NCBI GenBank assembly: GCA_028015205.1
Contig: CM051514.1
Coordinates: 7,130,001-7,194,000 of the forward strand
Source of the DNA: Mytilisepta virgata
Lineage: Eukaryota > Mollusca > Bivalvia > Mytilida > Mytilidae
Length of the DNA: 64,000 bases
Reading direction: 5' to 3'
Positions within the stretch are counted from its first letter, which is position 1; each line of letters begins with the position of its first letter. Below are positions 1 to 11,029 of this stretch, piece after piece. The notes beneath the pieces were generated by a model. It made no database searches. It had not been told where the DNA came from and saw only the letters and a program-made list of their open reading frames with translations. The position numbers and the translations under genes were made by a program.

Positions 1-905
1 ATAAATTTGACCCTAACCTTAAAGTAATTGCAACAGAAGATTTTTAAGTTTTAATCTTTAGCATTATACCCCAAATATACACAGAAAAAAAGTCCAACAA
101 AATCTAACTTGAGGAAGACTAAAAAATCACGATGGAGATTTGCATTGAAAATGGGAGATAACTCTGCAAAAAGGCAGAAATATCAATAAAAATTTATACA
201 AAATTATAACTTTACCGCTTCTTTTCAGCAGAATGTATTGAATCTTGATATTTTAGCCGTCTTTAGAGTATAACAAACAACTCTAAAGGTGTTTTCATAT
301 CTTTTATCAAGCTACAACCTAGATTTCGTAATTCATTAGTTGACAATTAAATTTTTCAACATGTCAAGGTAAAGAATCTCAAATTTAATAAAAATAATTA
401 AGCATACATTCTTCTTTTTGTGGTTTAAAGTTTCTTTAAACAAGGTAGATGCTGAACAAATATAATTTACAGATATAAACAATACCAAAATTTCACATTA
501 TTTTTTCAAAATGGTCACAAAGCCACAAATTTGCAATTTCGTTAATGAAAAATGCGCCAAAAAAAAAATAAATATACCCATAACACTTCGGTTTTGTACA
601 TTTCATGAGCAGAAGATTATATAATATAGTCAAATACGAACTTATAACCCCATTAAAGTATCATACTTTACATGAATTTTAAGAAAATCAACCAAAACCT
701 GACAAAACGAAAGACTCATTTTTGTGGAGTTATCTCCCCTTTCCAATGTTAATTTCCATAGGAAATTAAAAATGCTGATTTTGAGTTTTCCTCAAGTTAG
801 ATTTTATGGGACTTTTTTTCTGTGTATATTTGGGGCTTAATGCTATAGATTAGAACTAAAACATTTTCTTTTGCAATTAGTTTGAGGTTAAAACTTAGTT
901 TGACT
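1..905. mobile_element. Non-autonomous element with long terminal inverted repeats
   Basis: About 170 bp at the left (1-175) is inverted at 725-905; for example CACAGAAAAAAAGTCC near 80 mirrors GGACTTTTTTTCTGTG near 810. The left end may be cut by the window edge. No ORF. Confidence 0.75.
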
Positions 906-1383
906 GGACTATATTTGTACTAAGTATAGTGTACTATGATGTAATGGTGAAAAACAAGATTTGTACTTAGTATAGTCTACTATGATGTAATGATATTTTC
1001 TCACATTTCTATGTGTTTTGGACAGTTATATTCCGTGTGAGACACCAGTGTGAGATTCATGCATCTCACATCACATGACCTACACCGATGTAACAATGCA
1101 AACATCGTCACGTCACAATGCTAGAACGTCAGAAAAGACACAATTTCGCACAAATGGTACGACAACGTCGAAATTAACATCTCTTCAATTTGAAAACCCT
1201 TCAAGCGCAACCTAAAAGATATCTTTTTAAAGCTTTGTACTTGTGGTACAAAACCAAAACGCATACGATCTTTTCAAATATGTAATTTATTTTGCACTAG
1301 GTTTCCTAGTTTAATAGAGCGTATTTTCGTGTCATGGCGGCCATGTTTTTTTCTTTAAATATTCGGTCGAGAAATGTGAGAAA
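906..1383. other. No gene; short duplicated segment
   Basis: Two diverged copies of a segment with TATAGTNTACTATGATGTAATG lie near 925-945 and 970-992. Otherwise AT-rich sequence, with GCGGCCATG near 1337 shared with other repeats in the window. Confidence 0.4.
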
Positions 1384-1541
1384 AATAATCAGTCATGGTA
1401 AAAAATGTGAGACTGGACAATTCCACCCTCGGGTTCACATTTTCTATCACCAGAAACTCGGCAAGCCTCGTTTCTGACTAGAAAATGTGAACCCTCGGGT
1501 GGAATTGTCCCATCTCACATCTTAGACCATGACTGATTATT
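1384..1541. mobile_element. Short palindromic (foldback) element
   Basis: AATAATCAGTCATGG at the left end mirrors CCATGACTGATTATT at the right; the arms also share GGACAATTCCACC / GGTGGAATTGTCC around a short loop. It can form a hairpin of about 70 bp per arm. Confidence 0.8.
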
Positions 1542-1631
1542 ATAGTCTTCCTGAAGCGATAGTAAATTAAAAAAAAGATTGATTAGAGTTTTAAGACATG
1601 CTGACGGAAACGGCGATATCGTGCCGAAAAC

Positions 1632-1971
1632 CACAGGGACCCGACTTCTGGATATTTATTTCTTTTTTATTTTATTTTTTTGTTGTCTTATTTCATGAAT
1701 ACTTTTTAATAAATATTTACTATAACAACGCAAATTATGCGTTTATTATCAATGTGCTATACACTATCCACGTCCTTATACTAAAAAATCCTAGGATTTT
1801 TTAGTATAAGGACGTGGATTGTGTATAGCATATTGATAATAAACGCAGAATATTCGTTGTTACAGTCAATATTTATTAAAAGTACTCATGAAATAAGATA
1901 AAAAAAAAAAAAAAAAAAATAAATAAAATAAAATAAAAAAGAAATAAATTTCCAGAAGTCGGGCCCCTGTG
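1632..1971. mobile_element. 340-bp near-perfect palindrome with 8-bp target-site duplication
   Basis: The whole element is one inverted repeat centred at 1792/1793 on CCTAGG. Ends are CACAGGGACCCGACTTCTGG and its complement. CCGAAAAC occurs immediately on both sides (1624-1631 and 1972-1979), an 8-bp target duplication typical of hAT-like elements. Open frames inside are by-products of the palindrome. A poly-A/T stretch distinguishes the arms. Confidence 0.88.
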
Positions 1972-1979
1972 CCGAAAAC

Positions 1980-3435
1980 TAGTTTTATTAAAGCTAAAAC
2001 AAAGATTAATAAAACAAAACCATAAACATGTAAGAGAAAAGATGTAAAAACACAGACTAGATATTAAAATATTTCTGAAGATACAAATAAACGTTAAATC
2101 ACAGTTAACTAGCATTCAAATACATATCAGTAACAACAAATAATCAACAAATACACAAACAAAACAAAGTAGACGATATGATTTCAGCCATTATTTAGCC
2201 CCATCTGACAAAAAAAAAAAAAAATAAAAATAAATAAATAAATAAAATTAAGATTTCAGATTCTAATTTGTATAATTTTAATAGTGTAATGATCGAATTT
2301 CACAATCTATTAATCATTGTACAAAATTCCTTCCCATAAACGTCTGATTAATCTAGGATTTGAAGAAAATTGAGTGTTTTCACAGTAGATTTTGGTCAAA
2401 ACATATATGAGCAACAGCCTTGTCCAATTTTTTTTACATAATGTTTATCTTACTTAAAGACACATTTCAGTGAAATATCTTTTTGTTCAAGCCTGTTTCT
2501 AATATCAAAATTTTAATTCAAAGGTCCAAAAATGAGTGTAATTTGGTGTTTTTCATTGATTTCTTCACAATTAGCCATCATCTTTGACATCATATTGCCG
2601 CTAATACATAAATATTGTTGAAAACAAAACGCGTTCCTTAAAATGCAACATTTTAAGAGTACTTAGTGTAGCTGAGAGTAAGTTTTTCATTGCCTTTTCG
2701 ATTTTGGAATTCAAGGGGCCAAATCATACCATGCCATTTTAAAATATCATAGTTAAAACAAGAATAAGAACCATAGGAAAATATCAATTATATGATGTGG
2801 ACAATATTTTAGAATATCCTTAAAATACTGTTAAAGTCTGCGACCGTTGTGAAAAATTCCTGAATATTATTGACTACGTAGTATCTATGCGGTGCCGACG
2901 ATTGATTTCGGATTTACACGGGTGTTTCACGGAGTGACGGCACTAGCACGGGATACACCCAGGAGGCGGGTCATTCGCTAAAACAAAGGTCAATTCGACA
3001 TCTCGTTAAAACTACTCGGTCTCGTTGTCTTTGCCTAAGTAGGAAACGATTTTACCAACAGTTTGCCTCAATAGAGCGTACATAAATACGACAACAATAG
3101 CCAGCATGTCAAAATAGACTGTGTAGTGTACATTTAAATCTTAGTAATCATCAGTTTCGGTTTTAATTCTTAGGAATTTGAAAACAAAAAATATGTTCCA
3201 AAATCTGGTGAAAAAGTTGGTCTAATAAATGTGGCCCTAATTCTAAAAATATAGACTACAACCTGAAATAAAAAGGAGTGATTTAGAAATAATTTTTCAA
3301 ATTAAAGCAGCATACACCGACGTCCCAATCTAACGCCAAAAATGCAGTCTCGTGAACGATAAAAAAAAAACCGATTTAAAATTCCTTCCAGCTCCATCCA
3401 AAACCTTAAAAACCAGATCCTAATCATTGTATTAC
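1980..3435. other. Intergenic or intronic sequence, nothing recognised
   Basis: This is probably GALNT intron 4. I searched the minus strand for the next catalytic exon (DxH, lectin motifs) and saw none. A slightly GC-richer patch at 2840-3010 has no coding pattern. Confidence 0.4.
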
Positions 3436-3540
3436 CTCTTAGTCTGCCCTTCATTAATCCTAACCTGCTACCAGTTCTCAAAATAGTGATTCTAAAGGCT
3501 AACAATCTGATGTAATTGTCAAGCTTGCTCTTCAGGTCTT
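3436..3540 (-). CDS. GALNT: GALNT coding exon 4: catalytic domain continuation
   Basis: The exon begins after acceptor ATTTTGTAG and ends AAGAG|GTAATA. Its 34 codons read [13 protein letters not shown] then [19 protein letters not shown], matching the GALNT pattern LxxYLxxLxxVxIxRxxxRxGLxxxRxxG. In-frame joining to exon 3 makes a Glu codon. An internal pseudo-acceptor (CTTTAG) would put a stop in frame and is rejected. The next exon, expected to hold the DxH metal-binding motif, was not found in 1-3435. Confidence 0.85.
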
Positions 3541-6500
3541 CTACAAAATATGTCTGACATGAAACAAAGAAAAATTATGACGAATACAAAAGTAAACGGA
3601 TTAGAAAATCTCTAAAAGCTATCCATCATGGCTTTTGTTCCCGAAACAAGAATTTCAAGATTGAAAATAAACTGTTATAAAATTGTCAAATTTTAGGAAA
3701 GATTGTCAGTCGCAGAATAGGTATATCGGTATTTAGACTTTTTTAGGCTTTATCAAGTTGATCTCATTTGGCATCTGAAAGTGCAGATTGTGGATTTCAA
3801 CATGTTTGGTCTTACAGCACTAAGAAGAGAACCCTATAAGGCGTCATCTAATGGCAGACATGTTGATTTTATAACTGGGCGAACTTTCAGAGAAAAATGT
3901 AAAAAAAATGTTTTTTGAAACAAACAAACAAAAATCAGTCTGGCATTTTTGTGAAATTTTAATGCAAATCCAAGCGTTCTAGATCATGTACAACGTATGG
4001 TTTGAACCGTTTTTACTGTCAGTCTGGCGTCATTTGAATATATGACGTATATCTTGCATTGTGACGTTGTACTTTCGACTGTGACGCCATTAAGCGTGAC
4101 GGTCATCATTGTTATATTGAGAGTATGGCTTTGTTCGCTAAGCGAATACAGCGCCATTAGAACCAAAAGCTAAGAGTTGATTTACCAAACTGGTTTACCA
4201 ATTGATCATCGTTGTCTGAATTACTCCAGGTACCAGTTCAATTTTTACAAATCTATGATTCCGCCTAGTGTCCCACCTTGCGTTAATAGACAACCTTACA
4301 TACATGACATGGAATATTTAAACATACCAAAATCACTACCATCATCTACCAGGATAATTTCATGTAGAAGATAGGGTGGAGATCTGTTGATTATACTGTG
4401 AATAGTGCGGATCAATGTAGACCAACCTTCGTTGTGGAACACTATTATCACACTGACATTTGGAAGATTGATGGGATATTTAATCTTTTTACACCTGCAA
4501 AAATCAATTAAATTTGTAAATTAGATATAAATGTAGTATATTTTTAGTACTTTTCGGTATTTCCAACGATGCAAAATATTTTGCACCATTGTCCTATACG
4601 TCCTGTCAATATAAATTCTTTGATAACAATTTTGATGGACAAGATATGCACATTCCGTCGATTTTGTACTCATCAGTGGTGCTCAAGGCCTAAAATGTAG
4701 AAAAACCAAAACAATAAGTTGAATAGCAAATTTGAAAAAGGTCAAAGAGACCAAAGGGATGAAGCCAAAAACTATCTAAAGACAAAGCTATGCACGCGCG
4801 AGATACTCCTTAGTTTTCACAAAATTTAGCATGTTTATAACTGTAAATTTAAAGTATCAATTAACACCAGATGGACACGTTCAAGGAAATGTTCAAATTC
4901 GGATCTGATCGTAAAAACATCGGGCCATTCGTGAAGGCATCTTAAGCCATCGTAGGACCCCGCCAGTTGAGTTTCTCAGCATCTTCGTTAGCGGTGGTAA
5001 AATCTTTGGCATGCCAAAAAAAATGCCGAAAGTCCTTGCGAAGGTTCATGTTCGTGTTGAATTCGTGTGTCCTTTTTGTCCTTTGTACGTCCATCGTGAG
5101 GGCATCTTATCAAATCGTGTCAACTTCGTCTTTACTTCGTGTGATCATCGGTGCCACCGGGCATTTGCGCCTAACGAAGACAATACGAATGAAACAAGAA
5201 CCTGCCTGATTGTCTTAGGAAGGCAACACGATAACGCGAATCCCTTGCAATGCCGTCGTGTAGCCACCGTATTATAGTACGATGACATCGAGATGGGACC
5301 TTGGTGTCGGTGAAGACAGCCGAAATTGAGTAGCTCAAGCGTTTCACATGTGTCATGGAAACGTGGACATATAAAAGGCCAGCCTCAGAGCATCTTCCCA
5401 GTCAGTCCTGAACATTTCTACAGAGCAGAGGTGTGTTCTGCGGGTAAACTACTTAATAAAAATTCACATCTTTTTGTTGCCTTCGTGTGTGGTTCGGGTG
5501 CCATCGTGTGACCTTCTGTAGGCAATGTACTTGATTCGGCTGTTGATTGGTTGTTGAGCAAGTTCGGGGCCATCTTCGCGCGAAATTCAAAATTTCATAT
5601 TCTGGTGTCAATTTCTGGAAGTGTGACGCCGGCATAACAGAAAATAGGTATATCAAATGATTCGCTAAACATGCCCCTAATTTTTTTTAAAACTCTTAAT
5701 GTGAAAGTCATTTACGAACCTCAAACCCCCAAAAATTACAAGACAATACAGATTCATTAACTTCAAATACGATGAAAATTTTAAATCTTTGAGGGTTGAC
5801 ATCATTTTTTGGACTGTTTGCTCCTAAAAGCTTAAGGTGCGTTTACATGGTTCTTCCGATTTTCATTCGATTTTTTTTTACCTGTGGTAATGTTTTGACA
5901 ACAACCTAATCGTGTGGAACACACAAAAATCGGAAATCGAACAAAAACTTATAGGGTTTTCTTTATGAAAAGAAACGAAAAGTCCTAAACATTGATACAT
6001 TCAAGTTCCAATCCTTGAGGGAATCGTACAAAAGAATAGAGCCAATTTTTTCCTCATTTCTTTTGGCTTCCTGTGTTATTTTCAAAACATCGTTCAATGC
6101 CTTCCAAAATATCTCAAGACTTAGCCTAGTATGCGTCCCCGTGAGAGATGATAATAGAAAATAACCTGTATATCTGAATATTTGATATCTGATTTGAGAT
6201 ACATTTTTAAGTATGAAGGACAGTCAGAACCAAAAGTAATGTTTTGCTGGGAGTGGTTACCTGTATTCCTTCTCAGCTGACAGTAAAAATGTTTTGGTTC
6301 TGAGTGTCCTTCATAGCGTTCTTCCGAAAAGGAACACAAAAGTCTTAAAATTGACCGAAAAATGCCTCTATTTACAACTTTTACGGATAGAAAACTTATA
6401 TCAGATGATTAACCATTAAAACACATTTAATACCATCGTTTACGAAAGAGATTGGTAAATATTTAAAATTCTGAAATTAATAGTTATAAATGAAAGAAAT

Positions 6501-9500
6501 GCGGGGAGAAGTGTTTCTACTCCTGATAAGTTTTCAATATGGTATATACTCTAGAATTCAACCAACTATTAAGAATGGGCCGCTTAACACTATCAAAAGC
6601 AGTATCTTGTGATTTTACATCAGCAGTATAGGGGCACAGTTCGATTATGATCTGTCGAGGTGGTGTGAGGTGGTGCCGGAAGTGACAAAACCGGAAACTA
6701 CGTCACTGGAAGTTACGTCAAAGGAAGTTACTACGCCATAAATGGTTTGTGCGCATGCTCAATTGGAAGTGATGAATTTCCCATCGTCTTCTGTAAAGGA
6801 ATTTAAAGGGGGGTAATTTCGCTGGGTTTTTCAACCGGAAGTGTTTTGCTATTTCGGGACCCGTCGTTGAAGTCTATTATTCTGATTGGATTATCTCCTC
6901 TTTTCCCTCGCTTTTTGAGGTTTTTTGGTCTTTCACTGGACTGTATCATGATAAAATCTTCCTTCAAGGTGTTATGCTCGGACCTATCACTGGAATGTCT
7001 GGTATCGAAAGGGTACGCATGGTCGGAAGTCCATTTTTGGATTGAATTATTTTCCCTTTTCCTGCGCTTTTCTTTCTATATGGTCCTGGGGTCCCGTGTC
7101 AGTAGATAGACCAAAAATCCTTCTTCGAGTTGTATAGACTTGAATCTTTCGCGCGCGGTAAATGCCCGACAGCTTGGCCAGGATTGGATAATCTCACCTT
7201 CAATCAGGGTTTTATGGTTTTATCTAGGTTTCTCGTAGTAATGTAGTAATGTATAGGGTTGGTTTTGGAAGCCTAATGAAGTCTATAGGGTTTAACCTGT
7301 CACTGCTAAATCAAGGACCGAAACAATGGCATGATAGGGTTATCTTCCCCTTTGTTTCCGGATGGTTACTAGAGCTTTTCATCGAAATTTATACGGCAGG
7401 GATGTCCGTCTGAAGTCTATCGGGGTTGATCCTGTTACTGAAAGATTAATTGATGCAGCTGAGGTCTGTGCCTTTGAAATGGATTAGTTCGTAGTCCTTG
7501 TCGTGGCTTTTCTTGCTCTTAGGTGCTTAAGTCATTTCTCATACTGCTCATCGCTGCTCAGGACCTTACTCACGTGTTTATTTCTCGAGTAATGTCCTGA
7601 GCAACGGTGACGTCGTTTCCCGTGACGTCGTTTCCGGTGACGTCAATTCCGGTGACATCAATTCCGGCACCACCTCAACAAACCGTAATTGATTTTTGCC
7701 CCTATACTACTTACGTCATCTAAAAACTACAACTTACGGTTCTATTCTATAATCTGGCAATGTCCTGTTTACAGATATTACATCACTTACAGCAATGTTG
7801 AACTGGTGAATGTGAAATGTATCATTGGCTTTTGCTTCTAGTTCAGTTGATATATAAACTGGTTCTCCCATTTCTCCGTATGATATACCTTTTTCGACTC
7901 CAGCACTGTCAACGTGCCAAACTAAAATTCCGACGATATTGACATATATATTTTATTGTTATACATCAGTTTGCTTTTTCGATAAACTAATCAAGACAAA
8001 AATTTTACTATTTTGTCTATTTCTCATTATTATACCTCAATATATTAGTTTCATTAGAAAATTACAGATAATAAAAATACTAATGTTCATACAATTCCCA
8101 TTGTTTCTGTTTAAGTACTATTGACCGGCGAATAGTACTTTCATAAAAAAAACTATTGGACTGGCTGTATGATATTCTTTCGCGGGATTTTTAAACATTA
8201 CGCATTTTTCCGCGAAATTTCTAGAATGTGTCCAGTTTTATCTTATCGTAAAGTAAACGTCCGAGAACATCGAAAATAGTGATTTGTCAGACGACAATAG
8301 AAGCATCCAGTTGGGAGGGATTTGTCTCACTATAACCGAGGAGAATTAACATGATATATTAGACGACAGCGATGCGAAAAAGACCAAAAATGTATTAGGC
8401 AGTAAATTTTCTTTCGGTATAATAGAACACTTATTGACTACATACCTCGGGGCAATAGTTGGTATCTCGGTGACAATAAACGTACTATTCCCCTCATTCC
8501 CAGTCAATAAGTATATAATATTCCCCGGCTAGTAGTCATATTATATCCATATTGACTGGATATGAGGGGAATAGTAAGTTTATTGGCAAATCACTCCCAA
8601 CTGGATGCCTTAATTGTCGTCTGACAAATCAATATTTTCGATGTTCTCGGACGATAAGATAAAACTAGATGCATTCGAAAGAAATTTCGCGGGAAAATAC
8701 GTAATGTTTAAAAATTCCGCGAAAGAATATCATACAGTCGGTCCAATAGTTTTTCTTATGAAAGTGCTATTGATCGGTCAATAGTACTTAAACAGAAACA
8801 ATTTGAATTGAAGAACAATAGTATTTTTATTATCTGTAATTTTCTAATGAAACTAATACACTGAGGAATAAAGACTAGTATGACCATCCCCTATGGAAAA
8901 TAGCCATGAAATTATTAAACGTCACTTAATTTCATTTTATATTCTTTAAAAAATAGCAAATTTATCTGAACTAATTGTTTGTATAGAATATATATACTGA
9001 AGTATAATAATTTCCACTACTACCGACCGGTCAATAAGTATATACTATTGAGCGGTCAATAGTACTGGAAACTGCTTTTCGGTATAATAAAACACTTATA
9101 TTATCTACATATCTAAATATCGCTCTGATAGAATAGTTTTAAGATTATTTTACCATTTATATTGTCTGTAAGACATTTGATGTTTAGTGTGACGGTAAAT
9201 TATAGGGTTTTGAGTTTCATTAATAGCAATATTCCCAAGAAAATTGGCAAAATGCGGAACAATCGACCAAAAAGGATTTTTTTCATTAGCTTCATGGGAA
9301 GAAAACATGAACTATGAAGGAGAAAAGGATAATTTTAAAAGAAATCAAACAGTAGTACTTTGGAAGCTGCGAAATATAAGAAGTTAAGATTAAATATCAA
9401 ATGGTTGCTCACTCAAGGGGGTACCCAACACTTTGACTAAAATAGATTTGGCTCGTTTAATTTTCACGAAATATTTACTTTGACCTGTTGACGAAAATAT

Positions 9501-9957
9501 AAAAATTTCAAGAAATTTGAACCAGACAATTTACGGGAATAATTCCATTGGATATATAGCATTTTTGACAAACACTAGAATCTTGATTTCTCTTTACTAA
9601 TGAGTATGTGATTAAAACGTTCAGCTGATTTTTAAGAGTTAACTCCCTTAGGTGTTTTGTACCCCCTTAAAAGAAAAATAAATACCAACCTTTATTTTCC
9701 GAAACCTTCATTTCAGTCGGAATTGTTAAATAGTGAACATAGTCTGTAAGAGGTTTTGAAGATACAGACCAATCGAACACCTGATTTATGTTGGGACTTT
9801 CCTGAGGTATAGGAAATGGATAGCGTATCTGGTGATCAGTCAAATCCTCAACATCGCCATTGTCGAGATGAAATATAACGACAATCAGGCTTAGTATCAT
9901 CCAAAAAAGGCAACCGATCACAATTCCATTGCAGAAGAGTCCTCGAGAACGTGGCAT
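3436..9957 (-). CDS. GALNT: Polypeptide N-acetylgalactosaminyltransferase (partial gene, first four coding exons)
   Basis: Four minus-strand exons, 9957-9690, 7921-7738, 4494-4328 and 3540-3436, join in frame into 241 codons. The family (GT27) transfers GalNAc from UDP-GalNAc to Ser/Thr in the Golgi, starting mucin-type O-glycosylation. Seen here: a short cytoplasmic tail, a membrane anchor at about residues 9-29, a stem, the family block [14 protein letters not shown] / NRTLPDYR, then [23 protein letters not shown] and [10 protein letters not shown], which open the catalytic domain. Junction phases agree at every intron (1, 2, 1), strong support for one gene. The fourth exon ends in phase 1. 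I found no DxH, Gal/GalNAc-T motif or lectin (ricin) exon to its left, so the remaining coding part presumably lies beyond position 1. Family members are usually about 550-650 residues, so under half is here. Family is confident; paralogue not assigned. Confidence 0.9.
4328..4494 (-). CDS. GALNT: GALNT coding exon 3: start of GT27 catalytic domain
   Basis: The exon lies between acceptor TTTTGCAG and donor TTTTG|GTATG: 55 codons with split codons at both ends. It carries [42 protein letters not shown]. This is the nucleotide-sugar binding start of the GT-A fold; HNE and VDD are near invariant in the family. Gly in HNEGWS replaces the commoner Ala. Single exon identity is unmistakable. Confidence 0.93.
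4611..4870 (+). repeat. Dispersed repeat R1 copy (in GALNT intron)
   Basis: It shares blocks such as ACTCATCAG, GCTCAAGGCCTAAAATGT and ACTCCTTAGTTTTCACAA with 35290-35420, 44938-45215, 45255-45425, 46135-46225 and 60840-60980. The nature of the family is unknown; no ORF is conserved. Confidence 0.65.
4900..5650. repeat. GC-richer degenerate repeat with CTTCGTGTG-like motifs
   Basis: This stretch contrasts with the AT-rich surroundings and repeats variants of TTCGTGTG, CATCGTG and GGGCATCTTA on the plus strand. The short ORFs in it overlap in several frames and look non-coding. It lies in GALNT intron 2. Confidence 0.4.
6212..6316. repeat. Short inverted repeat
   Basis: TATGAAGGACAGTCAGAACC at the left is the imperfect complement of GGTTCTGAGTGTCCTTCATA at the right, with AAGTAATGTTTTGCTG mirrored inside. 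Probably a small foldback element. Confidence 0.65.
6625..7715. mobile_element. 1.1-kb inverted-repeat element with CRE-like subterminal repeats
   Basis: Left end AGTATAGGGGCA and, further in, GAGGTGGTGCCGGAA are mirrored at the right end (TTCCGGCACCACCTC ... TGCCCCTATACT). Inside both ends lie tandem 15-17-bp units with TGACGTC. The interior holds roughly 200-bp degenerate repeats (GGATTATCTCC-like). The right end is about 25 bp from the donor of GALNT exon 2. No transposase seen. Confidence 0.75.
7738..7921 (-). CDS. GALNT: GALNT coding exon 2: stem and family block
   Basis: The exon starts after acceptor AATTTTAG with two bases completing a Val codon and ends CC|GTAAGT. Its 60 full codons include [10 protein letters not shown] and [14 protein letters not shown] followed by NRTLPDYR. 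These match the conserved GALNT pattern EMGKPV ... FNxxxSDxIxxxRxLPDxR just before the catalytic domain. A repetitive element with CRE-like sites ends about 30 bp beyond the donor, in intron 2. Confidence 0.88.
8022..8873. mobile_element. Large foldback element in GALNT intron 1
   Basis: Arms of about 400 bp are inverted copies. TATTAGTTTCATTAGAAAAT near 8042 mirrors the complement near 8845; TTCGCGGGATTTTTAAACAT mirrors 8710; CCAGTTGGGAGGGATTTGTC mirrors 8585. The centre at about 8450-8550 carries further short inverted pieces (CAGTCAATAAGTATA). A related fragment is at 9015-9110 and another at 17640-17680. Confidence 0.85.
9413..9670. mobile_element. TTAA-bounded MITE, family A
   Basis: Inverted ends read AAGGGGGTACCCAACAC and its complement, next to TTAA on the right (9667-9670) and a decayed TCAA on the left. 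A second, better-preserved copy is at 55282-55563. It stops 20 bp short of GALNT exon 1. Confidence 0.8.
9690..9957 (-). CDS. GALNT: GALNT coding exon 1: start codon, membrane anchor, stem
   Basis: The ATG at 9957-9955 opens [11 protein letters not shown], then a hydrophobic run to residue 29 ending IVVIFHL, typical of a type II Golgi anchor. Acidic and proline-containing stem sequence follows. The exon encodes 89 codons plus one base and ends at a donor reading AAAG|GTTGGT, which is weaker than consensus. A pyrimidine-rich tract ending in CAG lies a few bases upstream of the ATG, so a non-coding 5' exon is possible. The reading frame is open further upstream of this ATG, but that part is low-complexity and does not look like protein. 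Confidence 0.75.
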
Positions 9958-10304
9958 TTTTGTAGTCTGACGTCTGACTTGAAATAATAATAAAAAGAAG
10001 TAAATGATAATGTTATGCTTCAGTTTTGTTTTATTTTGTTTTTGTTTGGTTTTTTTTTTGGGGGGGGGGGCTGAAATTATTAAAATTCGAAAGTTCATGG
10101 ATCTTGTTTGGAGAGGTAAATAAATTAAAAGATAAAGTAACTTTTGATACATGATGCGAAAATCTATACAGACACGGTGTTTATTTGGGGAGTGGACTGC
10201 TTTTGTTGAATATTTCACACCAATTGTTTTCGGGAACATTTAGTGATTGTCTTGTGAGACACTGCTCCTTAATTGTTGGAGACCACACGACGACTCCAGA
10301 TGTA

Positions 10305-10404
10305 AATATCGGCAAAAATTACCGATGCGACAAAACAGTGCGAAAAGTCCGTAAGGCAAGACAAGCTCAAGTGAATGCAAAATAACAGACAAATACGACG
10401 ACGG
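10305..10404 (+). repeat. Partial copy of dispersed repeat P (Penelope 3'-end-like)
   Basis: ATATCGGCAAAAATTACCG and GCGACAAAACAGTGCGAAAAG match blocks at 23598-23650 and, inverted, 11035-11075. It is interrupted by the foldback element that follows. Confidence 0.55.
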
Positions 10405-10788
10405 CTCATAATGCAAATTACTAGCGAAATATTGAATATGGTCTAGGGAGATACTGTTGTATTAACTAAAATAATAAAAACTATATTATAGACTTAAAAC
10501 AGAATTAGAACAAGACAGCACAGAAACTAATCTTTTCAATGTTCAGTCCTTTAGGACGTTGTCTCTTTGACAATTAGTAATGCCTCATCCTTGTATTATC
10601 TTTAATAAATATGAAGATAACAGGATATGGGATTCTTATTAAATGAGACGACATTCCATTAGACCAAAAAATGAGGTCATCGTTGTCATGGCGTTCAAAG
10701 AAGTGTACCAATCGACACGACATGACAAAAACTAAACAGTATCTCCCTAGACCATATTCAATATTTCGCTAGACATTTTCATTATGAG
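10405..10788. mobile_element. Foldback element with 54-bp inverted ends
   Basis: CTCATAATGCAAATTACTAG and onward through GGTCTAGGGAGATACTGTT is mirrored at 10734-10788 with few mismatches. The interior is not coding. It seems inserted into repeat P, which resumes in pieces nearby. Confidence 0.82.
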
Positions 10789-11029
10789 TACAGTAAATTA
10801 TGTTAGGTTGTAACGTGAATTTTTTCACATCTGCCATAATTTTTTTAAAACAGAGTTATCGTTCTTCGTCCGTTTATTTTCCACACTTACAAACTTCGAC
10901 ACTTGAATTATTTACATTTTCACCGAGCTGAGAAAAAAAAACAAATTAAAAAGTAAATATATAAAAGGCATAATACAAGAAAATTACAAAACATTTTTTC
11001 TTTTCAAAGAAAATAATATCTATAACTAT

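Noticed and set aside
2840..3010. GC-richer patch considered as the next GALNT exon
   Set aside because: No minus-strand frame shows FLDSHCE-like or lectin motifs and stops interrupt it.
3302..3505. 67-codon minus ORF as a gene of its own
   Set aside because: Only its first part is real, as GALNT exon 4; past the donor at 3435 the translation loses all family similarity.
4177..4374. 65-codon plus-strand ORF
   Set aside because: It lies opposite GALNT exon 3, whose minus-strand motifs are unmistakable.
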